In this document: positions 43,956-56,065 of the stretch, piece after piece
How the letters are laid out: every line of letters starts with the position of its first letter
Position numbering within the stretch: the stretch's first letter is position 1
Origin: Adiantum capillus-veneris
Taxonomy: Eukaryota; Streptophyta; Polypodiopsida; Polypodiales; Pteridaceae
DNA: 64,000 bases
Reading direction: 5' to 3'
Assembly (NCBI GenBank): GCA_014529385.2
Contig: CM043948.1
Coordinates: forward strand, 80,404,760-80,468,759
Notes under the pieces: generated by a model
Database searches by the model: none
What the model was told of the DNA's origin: nothing
Seen by the model: only the letters and a program-made list of their open reading frames with translations
Position numbers and translations under genes: made by a program

Positions 43956-44015
43956 GTCGTTGTAGTATAGTGGTAAGTTGCATAACTTATCACAGTGCTT
44001 CCAATAGATCGAGGC
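43956..44015 (+). ncRNA. tRNA-Asp-like sequence with A and B box
   Basis: GTCGTTGTAGTATAGTGGTA (43956-43975) equals the 5' part of plant tRNA-Asp as I know it, with a canonical A box TAGTATAGTGG (43963-43973). About 44 bp later GATCGAGGC (44007-44015) fits a B box (GWTCRANNC). The middle does not form the GUC anticodon arm and the 3' acceptor strand is missing, so it is not a functional tRNA. It could be a tRNA pseudogene, a SINE head, or tRNA sequence captured during reverse transcription by a tRNA-Asp-primed element. Confidence 0.6.
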
Positions 44016-44399
44016 CTGCTAAAAATCTCTAGGCAAAGAAAGCAGCCAGACAAGTCAGTATTAGTCTTGGCAAGCAAGGGAGCTAATAAGTTCAAGTAGT
44101 GCAAGAAAAGCCCAATTCAAAAAACTCAGAGATTAGGGAATCCACAAAAGCTGAAGGACCTCAAGCGAAAAATATCGACACAAGGGTGCTAATAATTTTT
44201 ATTAGCATTGAGGCAAGCAATTAGAGCTATCACTGAATAGGTACAACAAGGGAGTCAAGACGAAAGCAATGGCGTCTCAAAGGAATCAAACCAGCCGAGC
44301 TGAAGCTTCAAGTACACAGAAATTACAAGAGAGAAAATTTGGATCTATCTGATTGGCCAGTACAAAGGACTGTCATGCTATGAGAATGTCAATCGGAAT

Positions 44400-47300
44400 T
44401 TGTACATCAAGACAAAGAAAGATACAGAGGAAACTCGGACATCTCAATATGTGGAAGTTGAAACAACGAAAAATGTACTACACCCACATCCAGATTTCAT
44501 GGAAGACTGTCTGGGATCAATTTACATGAGGCACGGAAAATACATCGACAATGAGATAGAAATGTTGTACAAGGATCAACTTACAAAACTCTACGCATAT
44601 CCTCCAAGTATTTTTATGTACAAAGAACAAGATGGAAAATGGAAAATTGGTACCCTCTATGGAGACGAAGACAGTCGATACTACAGGGCTGTCACAAGTC
44701 AAGAAGTTCCTGTAGAAAACAATCATTACTTTACTGCAAAGACAGTCGATACTACAGGGCTGTCACAAGTCAAGAAGTTCCTGTAGAAAACAATCATTAC
44801 TTTACTGCAGAAGCATTTGGCTCAAGAGGAGAAGACTACATGTCTAAAGGTGGTAATGCATACCATCTCGTCATGGGTTTACCTCTAACTACGCACTTGG
44901 AAGAGTTAACAACGACAACTGTCAATACACAAATGAGTGACACACCACAAGACACAACATGAAAAGACACAACACGAGTCTCGTGCACCACACCAGCACA
45001 AGACAAAGCTCAAACACACCAAATTGCACAAACAGGGAATACACCGGAAGTACCAGCTATGAAGATAGTCCAACTTCAAAAAGAACTAGCTCGGTCTCAA
45101 GAGCTACTTAACAGAGCACAAAAAGTCATATCATTAGGCATTGAATAGATGCCAACATCAGATATGAAACCCTCTCGGATGGGGGGAGTTCAAACTCAAC
45201 AAAGAGATCCTATCTCTTCAAGAGTGGGATTAAGAAGTCGAGTTTTACAAGAAGTAGTGTCCTTTTCAGGAGTCCAAGTGGAATTTCAAGAAGCATTGGA
45301 AGATGCCGAGTCGGAGGAGAGACCACTGGAAATTCACAATGCCCAATGTAAAAGGTCAGGTCAAGATGTCATTGTGGTCGACAAATACGATAGGCACTAT
45401 GAAATAGCCGGTGTGAAAAATATGGATGAGTTTAGCGATTGTGGGCAACCTGTAAGTCACATACTTGGACCCCGTCCAAAAGCACCATCAAAGGAAACAG
45501 AAAACAAAAATTCGGTTAAATCTTCACCCTCGGTGCAGAACTCGCCAAAATCAACTTGGAGAAATAGCCCTAAGGCTATGCAAAAGCCCCACGTCAAAGA
45601 GCATATACTGATGAAAGAATTAGCATTACAACTGCTAGAAAGCATGGATAGTGATTTGATTTTGTATGCAAGCAATATTGGAAGCTATTTTCAGCTTCTC
45701 AAGGACAAGACGATGAAGGATAAAGAGACAAAGCCAGTGGATACACCTAAGTCAATCGTAATCTACAGGTTCATGCATGCAAAGAAGAGGTCATATCTGT
45801 ATCTAGATACCACAAGAAACCATTATCAGCAGTATTATGGAGAGCTGCCTCGTCCAAAGGGTGCACATGTTGAGATAACAACATATTGCGACCAATGTGC
45901 CTCAAGACATAGTTCTTGAAGTCAATTGTGTCAACGACTTCGAGCAGTCAAACAAAAAGAATGAGCTGATTCAAGATCGTTAAGGAACCAATACGATAGT
46001 GAGCCAACACAAGAAGAGGGGAAGAGGTTCGAGGTAACAAAAATTCTTAGTGAGCCACACAAGAAAGTGGAAAAAGGACATGCCACGTCACAATTAGAAG
46101 AATCAAATATGATGAAGTTGAAAGTCTACCAAATAAACTCTATTGTGGACTCTTCATTGGTGATTGAACAAATCAAAGAGTATGAGAAGCTAAAAGAAGA
46201 TGTAACTGAAGACATAGAATGCACAGGAGAACAGGAAATGACTGAGTCCAAGATTGACTACCAAGGACAAGGAATACAAGATATGAATAAATATTTTCGA
46301 GAAGAGACTCTACAAAAACCCATGGAACAATGGAAACCAAAGGCCACAGTGACCATTGCATCAGAAGAAGAGAGTCAACCTCAACATCTTGCTACACAAG
46401 CTTCAAAACATTTCCAAGAATAAAAGTCACCATTGAATGACCTTCAAGTGTTAGAATAAGTAAACACTGATCGAGAGCTTCTGAAATCAAGAATCAAGGT
46501 GTCACAATTAGAAACTAGCAATGAACACCAACAAGCAGCTACATCAGAAGATAGAAAGCACTTGGGACATGCTACAACCAGTCAAATGACAAATAAGTTC
46601 AACGTACAAGAGGATGGCAAAGCCTTCAAGGCACAAAAGTCCAAGAAAAGTACCGAAAGCAACGAGGACATCAGTTACTTGGCAGCCAACAAGAAGATTA
46701 AATTCTCGTTGGATTTGTATGAGAAACTGAAATTCAACTTTACAGTAGAGATAGATTGCACTACCACAACTAATGTCGTGTCTTATGGGCTGTGGTTACT
46801 TCTAGGTAAGCCAAAACTGTATGGAATTCGTGTACAAGTTCCTATATCACATGGAATAGCTATCACAAGTTTAGGGATTGCAAAAGTTACCCTTAAACTA
46901 TGGTCAAAGGTAATCAAAGACAAATTCCTAGCGGTGGATTCCTCCAAAATGAGAACACATTTGATTTTGTACAAGCTATGGGCAAAAACACTTGAAGAAG
47001 AATCTGAATCTTCAATGATGTTCATCACGACTAGCTCTCAAGAAAGCCAGCCTACTATCGCTCCAAGATTCTCGACTTCCGACAAAGGCAAAGCCAAAAT
47101 GAGCCCACAAATGTCCTACCAACAGAAGCAGCCCCTTAAATCAGATTCTTCAATCCAACCCTGAAAATTTCAAGACAACGCTTCTACATCAACTGACCAC
47201 ATGCTTACACATGAAAGGCAGACTCCAAAGAAAATCTTTCAACCAAAATACCCTACACTACGAGATCATAGCCGCCAAAGGGTTTCAAAGGTCTACATTA

Positions 47301-47767
47301 AAGCTGAAGAAATAAAGGTCAAGGATCCAATATGGATAAATGATCCTAGCCAATTGACGAAAGGTAAACACATGGGATGGATAGCCTCCCACTATAGCTT
47401 AGCAGAGCAAGGCTATTATGAGGGTCAAAAGAAACTTTGGTTACCAAAACCACAGACCTCGGCTTATGTGGTGGATAAAGGTTTCAAAAAGCGTCCCCAA
47501 AAGCAAAAAAGCTCATATTTATATCGCCAAAGGAGACCAACCAACAAGGCTTGCCAAAGCGATGCAGGAAATTTCAAATCCAACTGGCCTTCATACCAAC
47601 ATAGGACTTCATCGGTAAATAATCCCAAAAATGGCACTCTTGTACATCTCAATATGACATCTCAATACGACATCACAAACATCATGGGAAGTGCCATCTA
47701 CAATTCCTCAAGCACAAGGTTACTATCAAGGAAATCGAAGAATCTGGCTACCAAAGATGCCATGTAA
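44400..47767 (+). pseudogene. Long broken frame of unknown family, about 1,120 codons
   Basis: I do not recognise the product. A frame from about 44400 (PHPDFMEDCLGSIYMRHGKY, YKEQDGKWKIGTLYGDE) is shifted by a 71-bp tandem duplication at 44668. From there one single frame runs to 47767, broken only by stops near 44960, 45146, 45917, 45958, 46421, 46453 and 47162. The middle is rich in K, E, Q and S with coiled-coil character (46500 region). A more ordered part reads IKFSLDLYEKLKFNFTVEID and YGLWLLLGKP (46690-46810). The C-terminus is basic. No protease, RT, RNase H or integrase motif is visible. Position upstream of a polypurine tract and LTR start suggests a structural (gag-like) or accessory retroelement protein. 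Confidence 0.55.
44668..44809 (+). repeat. Near-exact 71-bp tandem duplication
   Basis: Units 44668-44738 and 44739-44809 both read AAGACAGTCGATACTACAGG onward. The 71-bp length shifts the frame, and removing one unit reconnects the upstream and downstream frames. Confidence 0.95.
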
Positions 47768-49346
47768 ACATTCTTCAAGCAAATGACTTCAGCTTGAAAA
47801 TAATCACAATTTCACGGAAGGCAAAATCAAGGACAATGTCACAGTCAAGGCAAAGGATATCTGCAAAGACACGCTAATCACACGATGCAAATACAAATGG
47901 GTGCCAAAAGAACAAAACATAACGAAGAAGATTGAAGTCATCTCTAGCTCTCAAGAAATGTCAAGACATGATAAACAAAGTGTTATGGGGAATGGATCGA
48001 GCCAATCTTCTCAACCAAGGGACCAACAACAACAAAAAGAAACAAAGGTCACCTAGGTATGGCAAAAGGAACCAATATTGCAAGTATGGTCCTTTACAAA
48101 TCCTCTCTTCGAGGATGGGAGTTTTGACTTTCAAAACCTATTCTTGGTCGAAAGCTCCCAAGAGTAAGTCAAGTCGCCATAAAAATCATGGCATAAGAGT
48201 CAAGAGTCGGGCAGCTGAGCCACTAAATGAGCAAGCGTCAAACCCAAGCTTCATGTCTTAATATTTTTTGTGGTATATGAGTCTAGATATTTAGATTATA
48301 TCTCAAGCTAGAAGAGTTGAGCATATTGAAAAATGGATTTGCTCGTGCTAGATAGGTGAGCATAAGAGTCGAAGTCTACTATTTTAAATGGTGGAGTGGC
48401 AGAGTAGTCCAGAAAACACTCACGCACATGAACACAGTGAGGAGAGTGAAAAAAAAACCTCATCGACAAAAACCCTTCTTGTGAGTAACGGCAGCCCTTG
48501 AAGTCAAATATATTTTTGCTTCTCTAGCTACGTTCACTCCTAGAATCACCCATTCAAACTCTTCTCGCACCGCATATTTTTTCCCATGCATCTATCTGTG
48601 CAAGCATATACAATGTCCCATCATTGGACATTTTCATTTGACACGATTTGTATTCCACCCATGCACTTACACAACAAAATCATGATGACGAAGCGGTAAC
48701 AGGTTTCATAAGCATTTTCTCAACAACAACGACTCTGACTTCAAGCTACTAACACTTATCCAATGTATATCAAGTCAATAATAGTAGCCATACGGTTACA
48801 TCAAACATAAGTACATATAGCCTGACATTTAATTGTGACTAAAGGCAGTTTTTCCCACTGGGTTTTTCCCTTTAGTCTTATCCAGGTATCCAAGACCTTT
48901 ATTTTGTAATATACGCCACATTTTATTTTTACTATTTTATTTTTCTTATAAAAACACAAAAAAGCAGACCAACGACATCCCCAAACAACTACATGCTTAT
49001 CAACTAGAAAATCAAAGGGGAGCGGCCAAGAAAAATTTCAAAAAGGCTTCAAGTTTACAGGTACACATGCAGGATGACACCCAAAGAACAAGCAATATAG
49101 AGCTGCCACGGTAAAGACTTGCTGCAACAACAAACCTCACTCAACCTATTCACCCTACAACAACCAATCGGAGGGGGAGAGCTATGGCTTCAACTACACT
49201 ACATGTACAAGAAAAAGGTACCTCTATAACATACAAAGCATCTGGTAGAAGCAACTGCAACAACAAAAGCTTCAACCAACACCAAAACATGAAGCACTGG
49301 TCAAGGACACTGTAGACATAGGGTCTTGTCAGGGACGACAAGACTT
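47768..49346 (+). other. Non-coding 3' region of an LTR element
   Basis: No long frame in line with the previous one; 47932-48261 is open in another frame and basic. CAGTTTTTCCCACTGGGTTT (about 48848) is a motif often seen in the 3' non-coding part of plant LTR retrotransposons. Confidence 0.5.
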
Positions 49347-49360
49347 CAGAGGGGGAGAGT
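49347..49360 (+). promoter_or_regulatory. Polypurine tract and LTR start
   Basis: AGAGGGGGAGAG is followed at 49360 by TGTTGAAAGGTCAACCTTTC, a near-perfect palindrome of TTGAAAGGT and ACCTTTCAA arms. This looks like a 3' LTR start; the LTR's right end is not recognisable. ATAGAGCTTTTTTGAGA at 49391 also occurs at 33871. Confidence 0.6.
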
Positions 49361-49399
49361 GTTGAAAGGTCAACCTTTCAACAATAATATAGAGCTTTT

Positions 49400-51740
49400 T
49401 TGAGAGGGTTCTTCTTTTTATCCCATGTGGAATGATCCCAATATTAGAGACACACTAGTTTATCATCATCAAAGAAAAGTTTTAGAGAGATAAATTTAAT
49501 TTTGAGAGAATTGACCAGATTTAGAAATGTGCAGCAAGAGAGAGAAACTTTAAATTTTTAATCCTTTATTGATAGGAGTTTTACACAAGGCTTGTTAGAA
49601 GAAAGAGAAAAAAATATCATTTTACAAATACTGATATAATTATTGCACTCAATTTTAGGATTTTTGAAATGGGTCAATGCTACATTGTGAATGATTTTAA
49701 GATGCAAGTGTTGGTGCAATTCACACATCAAGAAAGGTAATAAAAACATTAATGAGTGACTACATCATATGGAAGACTATCCACTTATGCAAGAAGAAAC
49801 TATATTTGTCTTTCTAAATGAAGTGAAACAAAGATTGGCACAATCTCATTACTACTCCATTTCTAATTTGGGTTCCATCTAGGATGGTAGATTAAAAAAA
49901 CTGTAAAATAGAAAAACAAAACACTAGCTATGTTTAGCATGTAGAAAACATCACTTCCCTTGAGATCCAAACTTGTATTGATCCCAAGTGATGTCACTCT
50001 AGCTAGGCTCCTTAATAGTAGCATTTGAGACTCTTATCTTATCCATAATAGGACTATGAGGCAATGTAGCCACTCCATAGAATTTAGGGTGATGCTCCAA
50101 CATTGAACTAGTTTAACCTCTCTATTGAAAATCTAGGGTGATGCTCAAACATTTCTTATCCATAATCAGAGTATGAGGTAGTGTAACCTCTCCATAGAGT
50201 TTAAGGTGATTCTCAAACATTGTCATCCCTCTCTTTAAACATAAACAATGGCAATGAAGCTCAGCGCAAGAAAGTCCAATCCATTGCAATCAATGAACAT
50301 ATCAATCCCTAAAGTGTGATCATTAGTAAATCTCAAGAGTAGCCACCTAGAAAAGAAAAAAATAAAGTTAAATTAATGTAATCATTGCATATGTATCACT
50401 AAAAAGTGAAAGCTACAAATCATCCTTAAAGAGCTCAATGCTATGTTTTTCTATCCTTGGAAATTTTCCTTCATAAAAAAATGTTCCATCTTCTCTCCCC
50501 ACAATATTCCCGAAAATGTGCATCAAATGAATCCTTGTCAATAGTCTCACCATCCTTTCTATGATAAACATGATGATGTCCCTTGTGGTAGAACATGTCG
50601 GAGATTCATATTTGTGAGCTTTCGTTTTCAAGCTTTTGGAATTGAAACATTATTTTCAAGCTTTTTAATGCTCTTTTACAGTAATGATATCTTCAAATAC
50701 TAGTGTGGCATGACAAAAGTCTTCATTAGATTGTACAATCCTTCAATCACCAAACAATCAAATGTAACATGCATGCATGGCCTTGCTTGTGGCACATCTC
50801 TTATTATCCTGAAATGTACCTTTAAAAAGAAGCCATTTTTGATAAGTTTTGATTGAACATCATATTCTAAAAAATAGCAAACAACATACTTTAGATATCA
50901 TTTTGATCTGGTGTGTATTTTTACTGAATATCATGCTTAGTGTTGTTTCAAAGAGAGGGGATATCAGTCAATTAAGAGTTTGAAACCGTAGGGTAAGGGA
51001 GGTCGAGAATGAAGAGGGAGAAGAGACCTGGCAAAGAGAGGTATGAGGGCCAAGATGGGAATGTGCACCGTGCAGATAAAGCCTTGACTTAGCCTTATTC
51101 TTGTGTTTATGGTCAAAGATCAATACTGAATTTTTTTGTGAACTACAAGGTGGAAAATGTGCATCAAATGTTTCAAAGGGATAGTATTAATGCATGGACA
51201 TGTTTCAAGCAGAAGCTGCTAGCTATACGAAATTTTGGAGTTTGACATGAAGCATTTCTCTTGTTGAGTTTTTTGAAAGATGAATTTTATGAGCAACATG
51301 GTTTATAGATGGTCATATGGTATGGAAAGGGGCAGTTACAAATGGAGGAAAAAGGGGTTGTTGCCTCCAAGATGCTAGTCTTATATGCTCTAAAAGCCAA
51401 AGGAGAGTAAGGGACAAAAAATTATCCAGATCTTAAGAAGCAGCATGTCCATAGTTGGTGTACAGATTAGGGAGGAGACCGTGTGATGTAAGGTTTTAAT
51501 TTTATACGATTATATGTTGTCCTACCATAAAAAAATCTGACACCAATCATGATGAGGTATCTTAGAGGCATAGGCAACTATAGCCTAATATGATTTAGCA
51601 GTCACGGAGCGAAGAAGCAAAAACAATATTCAGATTAATGCTTTAATGTGTTTCAAATGGATGCAGAGAAAGGGCTTCTCCTTGAATAGGGTTACTTTTT
51701 CTAGCCAACTAAAAGCATGTGGCAATGTACAGGACAAGCA
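49400..51740. other. Unassigned AT-rich DNA
   Basis: No gene recognised. It includes a short direct repetition around 50090-50230 (GGGTGATGCTC, CCTCTCCATAG blocks). The start may be the remainder of an LTR. Confidence 0.5.
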
Positions 51741-51743
51741 CTT

Positions 51744-51755
51744 GGGGGAACTAGT
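51744..51755. repeat. Putative target duplication of truncated LINE, left
   Basis: GGGGAACTAGTT before the T-run; compare GGAGAAACTAGTT at 54669-54681. Imperfect. Confidence 0.65.
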
Positions 51756-51772
51756 TTTTTTTTTCCGAAAAA

Positions 51773-51970
51773 AAGATCCTTCTATTAGTTACTGAAACTG
51801 CCCACAGGGATACAACCACCTCTACTAGAGAGGGCTACAATAATCATAAGGGGGAGACTCTCCCAATGAAAAATATCCTTCTATTACTTACTAAAACTGC
51901 CCACAAGGCTACAAACACCTCTACTACAGAGGGCTACAACAATCATAAGGGGGAGACTCTCCCAATGAAG
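51773..51970 (-). repeat. 99-bp tandem duplication in LINE 3' UTR
   Basis: ATCCTTCTATTA(G/C)TTACT occurs at about 51776 and 51875, both units ending GGGGGAGACTCTCCCAATG. The full LINE has the segment once. Confidence 0.9.
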
Positions 51971-52456
51971 AAACAACATATGTACAATGAGGCTAAATCA
52001 AGAGATGAGAGGAGGGAAAAGACACAAAGGTGGATGGTAGTGCCATCTAAGCACACCCTGGACCATGATGAAGAAAGGCCCAGGGAACCAGAGTCAAAGG
52101 AAAGCCTCTCTATGCTCCCGCATGCGGTCAGAGCTGCCCTAGAGTCTCTCAAACTATTCTCTAAGAGTATGGATTAGCTCTAGCCAACAATCCCAACATG
52201 TCTCTATTGGTGGTACAAGGCAAGCCTCAAAGGTGAAAAAGTAGTGGGCCCGCCAAATGAACCAAAGAGTAAGGTTGCAGATGAGCTCCCAACACTGCTC
52301 TCTCTCACTGCACCACTCCTATGGTGTAAGCTCTGTAGAAGGCTGTAGTGTGGGCCACCCCCCCTGCATCGCTATCATCATGTTTGTGGAGGATAGCTCA
52401 AACTGAAGTGTTGGGCCCATGAGAGTGGACCAAGCAGCTGCCCACTAAGTGTACTA

Positions 52457-52681
52457 TTATGCTGAGAAAAGAGTTGGCATCAGCCAAAGGACACGGAGCC
52501 AAACCTGCAGTGCCAAAGGACAAACCCAAAGACAATGATGTTGACTCTTCACAGGATGGTCACAACTTGCACATGCTGCCGAGAGACCACTATGTACAAG
52601 ACAACTCTCAACTACTATAGCTTGATGTGCAACCAACCATTGGAACAAAGTGACTTGCTGTGGTTGTATGGAGTCCCACAA
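52457..52681 (-). pseudogene. LINE zf-RVT domain
   Basis: The minus-strand frame MWDSIQPQQVTLFQWLVAHQ continues to CASCDHPVKSQHHCLWVCP, the zinc-binding pattern CX2C...H...C and VW end of zf-RVT. It is better preserved than in the full-length copy. Confidence 0.85.
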
Positions 52682-52961
52682 CCTTGCCTAAAAAGGTGAC
52701 AAGAACTCAGTTGTGCGACCCTCCTCCTACCAATGAGGTGTTGCAGTAGGATGAGCCTCTTTTGTGATGCCAGTATGTGACGTTCGAGTCGAACAGTGTA
52801 CTGAAAGAAAGGGAAACCTGGATGGTCGGCTGAGAAGAAGGGCCCCCTCCAAAACCACTCTCCAGGATCCCATTGTACTCATGTCAGTGGATAGCTCTCC
52901 CAAGCCCACAACCTCCACTGGCCAATCTCAAGAGCTGCTGGGTCAGGATCTATGTCACAAG

Positions 52962-53134
52962 CACGGGGTATTCACTAAGTTTTATAATATGGTATCACGT
53001 GAGTGTACAATAGGGGGGTTTCTAAGGCCAAATGGATAGATTTTACATAGGAGGGTCCTGTATGTAGGGGTTAAAAAGGAAATTTTGTTGCATGCACGTG
53101 GCGTCTCCCTATTACTACTAATGAATCCCCCGTG
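52962..53134. mobile_element. 173-bp MITE with 8-bp target duplication (hAT-like)
   Basis: It interrupts the truncated LINE; the full LINE shows the empty site near 18760-18780. Termini CACGGGGTATTCA and, complemented, CACGGGGGATTCA match at 12 of 13. Flanks GTCACAAG (52954-52961) and GTCATAAG (53135-53142) match at 7 of 8. An 8-bp duplication suggests the hAT superfamily. Confidence 0.88.
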
Positions 53135-53644
53135 GTCATAAGTCCTCCCACAAATGCCCATAACTCAGATCCTCTAAACACATCACTCTTCCAACTAAGG
53201 AGCCTCTACAAAATCTCGGTGTAAATGAACCTCACCCTGTAGCTCAAAAAATAGGGAGGGTACAATCTCTGAGCATGCCCGAACTATGATGAGAATCTCC
53301 AATCGCATGAAGGCCCCCATCCATCTGGGTGCTACGGACTTGAGAGGTGTGAGCCACTCAGCTGGTACTACCTCTATGATGTCCGGACACATGCTCTGCA
53401 CCCCTCTCAAGCCCTATAGCTAGATGCTCTGAAGCTCCTCTGACAATCCTGAAAACTGTAGCCAATCACCTAAGGGTGTACTAGACCCTCTGTCATGGGA
53501 CCCCAAGAAACATGAGGTCTACTACCAACCAAGTGGCCTCTCTGAATGCTAACCATGGGGTTCCAAACAAGGGAATGTTCTAGACACTCCTCCGTGCAAG
53601 TAGGTTGTTGTTGTTCCAATCCTCTCCCCAGCTGCTCCCAGGAG

Positions 53645-54099
53645 CATTAGGAAGAGAATGGGGTCTAGGAGGGCCTCTTTATTTGGCAGTTTAAGGAATT
53701 CAAACCTTTTGTATTAATAAAGTAATCAAAGGACATCTTTCAATTTCAAACAGGCAAAACGGCTAGTTTATTTGAATTCAAAGTTTCCCCCCAAAATGGT
53801 ATTAAAAATCTAGCGGGTAAAACCATATCATGTAGCATATCTATGGAAAGAGCTCAATGTGTAGATTGTAGATCTATGATCTCCGATCAAATCGTAGATC
53901 ATATGTGGGAGTTATGGAAGGCCAAAAATCATAAAATTGTCCACCTCCTTTTTGGGGGGGGAAAGTGCATCCTTTGACCACTCTTACACACCCACCATTC
54001 TTGCACACATGGCGTACACCTATTCATCAAAATGTTAATCACCTCCATAAGCTCATGGAAAATAAAGAGGCCCTCCTACACCCCATCCTCTTCCTAATG
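53645..54099. mobile_element. 455-bp TIR element nested in LINE
   Basis: Ends form a roughly 39-bp inverted repeat: CATTAGGAAGAGAATGGGGT on the left and its complement, with few changes, ending CTTCCTAATG at 54099. Flanks read GGAG and GAGG, so a short duplication such as GAG is possible. The full LINE copy lacks it (near 19265). An older relative lies inverted at 2391-2950. No coding capacity. Confidence 0.88.
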
Positions 54100-54681
54100 G
54101 AGGAGCAGACCATAGCACAACGGCCCTCTAGTCTCCTGGTTAGGCCCACTCTACGCATCTCTTTGAAAATCCATATGGTCAAAGGTCTCCAAGGGCCTCC
54201 ATCCTGGGGCACTCTAGCACTAATCCACCGAAGCAAAAAATCCCCCTGGAAGTATTTCAAAGACAAGAAACTTCCCAAGAAGGGCTCTGCTCTGCTGGGG
54301 TGGGTCAATGATCCCCAACCCTCCCTGAGAACACGAAAGAGTAATGACCTTCCATGCCACTTTAGCTCGGGCTATCTCAGTGCTGTGCCCTGACCAAAGG
54401 AAGTTCTTGATCAGCCTCTCTACCTAGCTGATGTAGAAACTCCAAAAGATCCACTAAGAAGTGATTTAACACATAGTATCCAACAACACCTGGTTGGCCA
54501 CTACAACTTTTCCAGCCAGAGAAAGTCGTGTAGAGCTCCAGTGTAACAGCTTCCTCCTGATGGACAGAAGGAGGGGAGCAATCTGCTGCTTGGGAGACAA
54601 GTCCAAACCCGTCCGGGGTCCCTAGAGGAATCCATCTGAAACCCTCACCTGGTAGCCAATCAGGCGTGGGAGAAACTAGTT

Positions 54682-55834
54682 CATGAATAGATTTCTAGAC
54701 AAGGACTACTAGGAAAAAATTACTACACTTGGAAACATAATAGTTGACATGTATACGAGATGTTGTGTATATGATATCATGAAACAAGATCTTTTGGGGG
54801 AGGGAGCTGTGCTTGGCAATGCCACCGCACCTTCATATTAGCGTGCTCTGTGTGTGTGTGTGTGTGTGTTCTGAGTAACATCCCATGAGGATGTGATGGT
54901 GGGCTAATCAAGGATTACCTGGCTTCTATGCAGACAATGACCACAAAGGGGTGTATCAGTAGAGATGGACAGAGAAATGAACGATGGGAAACCACAGCAC
55001 TTCGCGTAAGCAAATCCCCAGGACAAGCCAGCCACAAGACAGTCTAAAGAGTTTCATGAACAAGGAGGAACCCACAAGGGTGAGGTTCCGTTTAGCGTAG
55101 CAAAGAGGAGCAGAAAAAATGGCCGTGCGGTATGGTACTCAGCGGTTATCGCAAATTGGAGCCACATAAGGAAACAATAGGTTGGCTTAGAGGTGCTGCC
55201 GAGTGAGGAGGAGCATCAAAGGGGAGCATGCATAAAAGAGCAGGGTTGGCAGAGGAAAGGATGAGCACGAACATGCCTATATTCATAGAAGAGGAGACCA
55301 TGCGGCCTACGATGTGTATGAGCAAAAAAAACCCAAAAGGGAGCCATCACTCCATGATCAGACCATTAAGGGTTTGTAGAAAGTTGTTAGATTGTCTCAA
55401 AGCATGGGCCTACTCATGATGCTAGCCTTTATGAATCTGATCCAAGATTAAAGATACCCACACTCCAGTGACGATATGGTGAGCTTATATATACCACCAC
55501 CTATCACTCATATGTGTATTCATGTGAGCCCATAGAACAAAGTTACACCAGCATAGAGTGGATAATAAGTGTACCTCATGATGTGCAAAATCGACTTAGA
55601 TGAGAAATACCGTGAGTGCAATTAGTAAACCTAGCAGACTGCGCAAGTATAGCTTGTGTGAAGTATATGGGATTAGCGTATTCATTCCAAGATTATTTCC
55701 TAATCCATCACAAAAAAGGTTGTCAACCTCTCATCATCCATAGGAAATTTAATGACCGTTCCATACAATGTGGGGATAGACACGGTGGAATATCAAGTGT
55801 GTGCGCGAGAGGTACCCACTTATGATAACTGCAT

Positions 55835-55837
<3 letters not shown>
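54682..55837. other. Unassigned DNA
   Basis: Contains a short TG repeat (54849-54869). No gene recognised; frames at 55228 and 55616 (+) have no family resemblance. Confidence 0.5.

Positions 55838-55921
<84 letters not shown>
55838..55921. repeat. Compound (GT)n(GA)n microsatellite
   Basis: About 23 GT units followed by about 18 GA units. Confidence 0.97.
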
Positions 55922-55924
<3 letters not shown>

Positions 55925-55984
55925 GCGAGTCGCAAGGGATAAGAAGCCAAAAAATCCATTATTAAAACGGAAAAAAGAGGGGAC

Positions 55985-56065
55985 TGGAGCCCCCTATCAT
56001 CCACGCGTGTGCGGATGATGGGTGGCCCCAACGCCCAATTTTTTCCAACATTTTTTCCTTGTTAG
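55985..56065. repeat. Single hairpin unit related to 1284-1490
   Basis: CATCCACGCGTGTGCGGATG forms the hairpin; flanked by GGCCACCC/GGGGGCTCC-like and pyrimidine-rich DNA as in the tandem units, best seen on the minus strand. Confidence 0.65.

Larger units (their letters stand above)
51756..54668 (-). mobile_element. 5'-truncated LINE, relative of 17834-24311
   Basis: The minus-strand 3' portion of the same LINE family: poly(A) as a T-run at 51756, zf-RVT region, and 3' part of RT. It breaks off at the position equal to about 19848 of the full copy, the common 5' truncation of LINEs. It is interrupted by two TIR elements (52962-53134, 53645-54099) and has a 99-bp duplication in its 3' UTR. 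Much of it aligns readily with 17834-19848. Confidence 0.9.

Noticed and set aside
43956-44020. Functional tRNA-Asp gene
   Set aside because: No GUC anticodon loop and no 3' acceptor strand.
44400-48261. Endogenous pararetrovirus origin of the long unknown frame
   Set aside because: No movement-protein, coat zinc-finger, protease or RT motif seen; LTR-type signals downstream favour an LTR element.
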